From Lachnospiraceae bacterium (GTDB taxonomy: Bacteria; Bacillota; Clostridia; Lachnospirales; Lachnospiraceae): a stretch of DNA of 34,042 nt. This document shows positions 33,043-34,042 of the stretch, piece by piece. Positions within the stretch are counted from its first letter, which is position 1; every line of letters starts with the position of its first letter. Both the position numbers and the translations under genes were made by a program. The stretch lies in the NCBI GenBank assembly GCA_024403485.1, contig JAKSRT010000016.1, forward strand, positions 1 through 34,042, given 5' to 3'. The notes under the pieces are model-generated. The model had not been told where the DNA came from. It did no database searches and was given only the letters and a program-made list of their open reading frames with translations.

Positions 33043-33485
33043 ATCACCTAAATTCCATGGCGCGTCGGACTTGAGTTGGCGACTTTAGGTAATAAGTTCC
33101 GGAAACTTGCATCCATTACCTAAAGTCCATGGCGCGTCGGGTTTAAGCCGGCGACTTTAGGTAATACGTCCCGGAAACTTGCATCCATTGCCTAAATTCC
33201 ATGGCGCGTCGGGCTTGAGCCGGTGACTTTAGGTAATAAGTCCCGGAAACTTGCATCCATTACCTAAATCCCATGGCGCGTCGGGCTTGAGTTGGCGACT
33301 TTAGGTAATAAGTCACGGAAACTTACTTTCATTACCTAAATTCCATGGCGCGTCGGGCTTGAGCCGGTGACTTTAGGTAATAAGTCCCGGAAACTTGCAT
33401 TCATTACCTAAATTCCATGGTGTGCCAGGCCTTCAAGGAGCGAGTTTAGGTAATGGATGCCGAAAAACAGCGCATGTTGCCTAAA
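33043..33485. repeat. Array 2: six full 41-bp palindromes plus a half unit, 72-bp period
   Basis: TTTAGGTAAT starts at 33084, 33156, 33228, 33300, 33372 and 33445; each palindrome is 41 bp and ends in ATTACCTAAA or TTGCCTAAA. Spacing is exactly 72 bp except the last step (73). A right arm alone (ATCACCTAAA, 33043-33052) in the correct phase marks a truncated first unit. The 31-bp segments between units start TCCATGGCGCG and hold a second small stem. The first five interiors read AAGTCCCGGAAACTTG-CATCC; the sixth differs, opening GGATGCC. All frames carry stops within each unit, so it is non-coding. Same family as array 1. Confidence 0.93.
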
Positions 33486-33627
33486 AGCAGATTGAATAAG
33501 AGTTAGTTGTGTGTTAATACCTTGTCAACGGATTACCGATTGCCGGATGATAATAAGAAAAACATCAATGAGTATATAAAAAGCAACATTAATGCAAAGC
33601 TTCAAAGAAATAATGGCAGAGTCGAAA

Positions 33628-33709
33628 AACAGGCCGGAAAAAGGGGCTCCCGCCTTGGAAAACAGGCCGAAAAAAGGGGCTCCCGCCTGAAAAACAGGCC
33701 GGAAAAATA
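33628..33709. repeat. GC-rich direct repeat, 2.5 copies of 32-33 bp
   Basis: Units begin at 33628, 33661 and 33693 with AACAGGCCG, an A-run and GGGGCTCCCGCCT. The third is cut short. Each unit can form a small stem AGGC...GGG-GCT-CCC-GCCT. It lies between array 2 and the terminator of the cold-shock gene; no function is evident. A 67-codon open frame crosses it but has no ribosome site. Confidence 0.8.
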
Positions 33710-33710
33710 A

Positions 33711-33739
33711 AAAGGGAAGAACGAAATGTTCTTCCCTTT
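33711..33739 (-). terminator. Terminator, best oriented for the minus-strand cold-shock gene
   Basis: A 12-bp perfect stem AAAGGGAAGAAC/GTTCTTCCCTTT with a 5-base loop. On the minus strand it is followed by TTTTTATTTTT; on the plus strand the T-run is weak. It lies about 130 bases beyond the csp stop codon. Confidence 0.85.
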
Positions 33740-33740
33740 A

Positions 33741-33868
33741 CATTTTAATCATAAAACCGTATTGCTAATTCTAAATATCCTATATTGTTACTAAATATCT
33801 ATATTGTAGAAAAGGCACATCGTGTATCTGATTAAACGATTAAAGACCTGTGTTAACAGTGCTATTAA
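33741..33868 (-). other. 3' untranslated region of the cold-shock gene
   Basis: An AT-rich stretch with no ORF. It contains two near-identical 20-mers, CTAAATATCCTATATTGTTA and CTAAATATCTATATTGTAGA, in tandem around 33770-33810. Probably transcribed with csp up to the terminator at 33711-33739. Confidence 0.4.
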
Positions 33869-34042
33869 TTACTTAATAACAGAAACGTTAACAGCCTGAG
33901 GTCCCTTTGCTCCGTCAGTTACTTCGAACTCAACAGCAGCGCCTTCTTCAAGAGACTTGAAGCCTTCTGCATTGATTCCGGAGAAGTGAACGAAAACATC
34001 GTTGCCGGATTCGTCAGAGATAAATCCGTAACCTTTCTGGTT
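33869..34042 (-). CDS. Cold-shock protein (CspA family), truncated by the window end
   Basis: 57 residues are visible from the frame entering at 34042 to the TAA at 33869-33871. They begin [20 protein letters not shown], which contains RNP-1 (KGYGFI) and RNP-2 (VFVHF), and end [17 protein letters not shown], a complete CspA C-terminus. About ten N-terminal residues lie outside the window. Cold-shock proteins are single-domain nucleic-acid chaperones. A long 3' UTR and a strong terminator follow. Confidence 0.96.
   Translation of the reverse strand, partial: NQKGYGFISDESGNDVFVHFSGINAEGFKSLEEGAAVEFEVTDGAKGPQAVNVSVIK

Noticed and set aside
33043-33485. CRISPR array (regular repeats and spacers)
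   Set aside because: The spacers are themselves conserved, the repeats are palindromic over 41 bp, the period is 72 bp, and no cas gene is in the window.
33507-33710. 67-codon ORF across the direct repeats
   Set aside because: TTG start without a ribosome site, content made mostly by the repeat, and no recognisable domain.

Overview
The window looks like chromosomal DNA of a low-to-moderate G+C anaerobic Firmicute, most likely a Lachnospiraceae relative (Butyrivibrio/Roseburia type). The signs are an indolepyruvate:ferredoxin oxidoreductase pair, a lysine riboswitch ahead of dapA-dapB, an SPFH / Arc-like / DUF1648 cassette behind an ABC exporter, strong AGGAGG-type ribosome sites and typical Gram-positive -35/-10 promoters. 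The species assignment is inference. No rRNA, tRNA, insertion sequence, prophage or CRISPR array was seen.

Layout. 1-4379: 5'-truncated RND exporter with a very long coiled-coil insert, then a terminator. 4389-5387: three 72-bp tandem palindromes running into the stop codon of a minus-strand PD-(D/E)xK-like protein. 5606-8484: a small DUF3592 membrane protein and iorAB. 8565-9926 (minus): a MATE transporter. 10161-14432: a four-gene operon of a zinc-ribbon/pseudokinase-like protein, two sister VWA-like proteins and a divergent adenylosuccinate-synthetase-like enzyme. 14524-15327: uppP. 15418-19748: an ABC exporter, SPFH, Arc-like and DUF1648 operon behind a promoter that overlaps a double palindrome. 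19826-23240: class A PBP and a YigZ-family protein. 23315-24746: mgtE with a structured leader and a small ORF. 24793-28743: GH27 alpha-galactosidase, an EAL-domain protein and a small unknown membrane protein. 28859-30807: typA with a leader peptide lying on a terminator-like hairpin. 30845-32976: lysine riboswitch, dapA and dapB. 33008-33739: dapB hairpin, a second array of the same 72-bp palindromes, a GC-rich direct repeat and a terminator. 33869-34042 (minus): truncated cold-shock protein.

Most genes are housekeeping: cell wall (uppP, PBP1A, and dapAB supplying diaminopimelate/lysine), Mg2+ uptake, amino-acid fermentation and translation. Two parts stand out as possibly undescribed. The first is a family of 41-bp palindromes repeated at an almost invariant 72-bp period in two arrays 28.6 kb apart. 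One array is fused to the end of a nuclease-like gene, which invites comparison with REP/BIME elements and their dedicated nuclease. The second is the pseudokinase / VWA / VWA / PurA-like operon. It resembles the kinase + VWA modules of Ter-type stress systems but carries its own nucleotide-ligase-like enzyme.

All function calls come from reading motifs by eye; no database search was possible.
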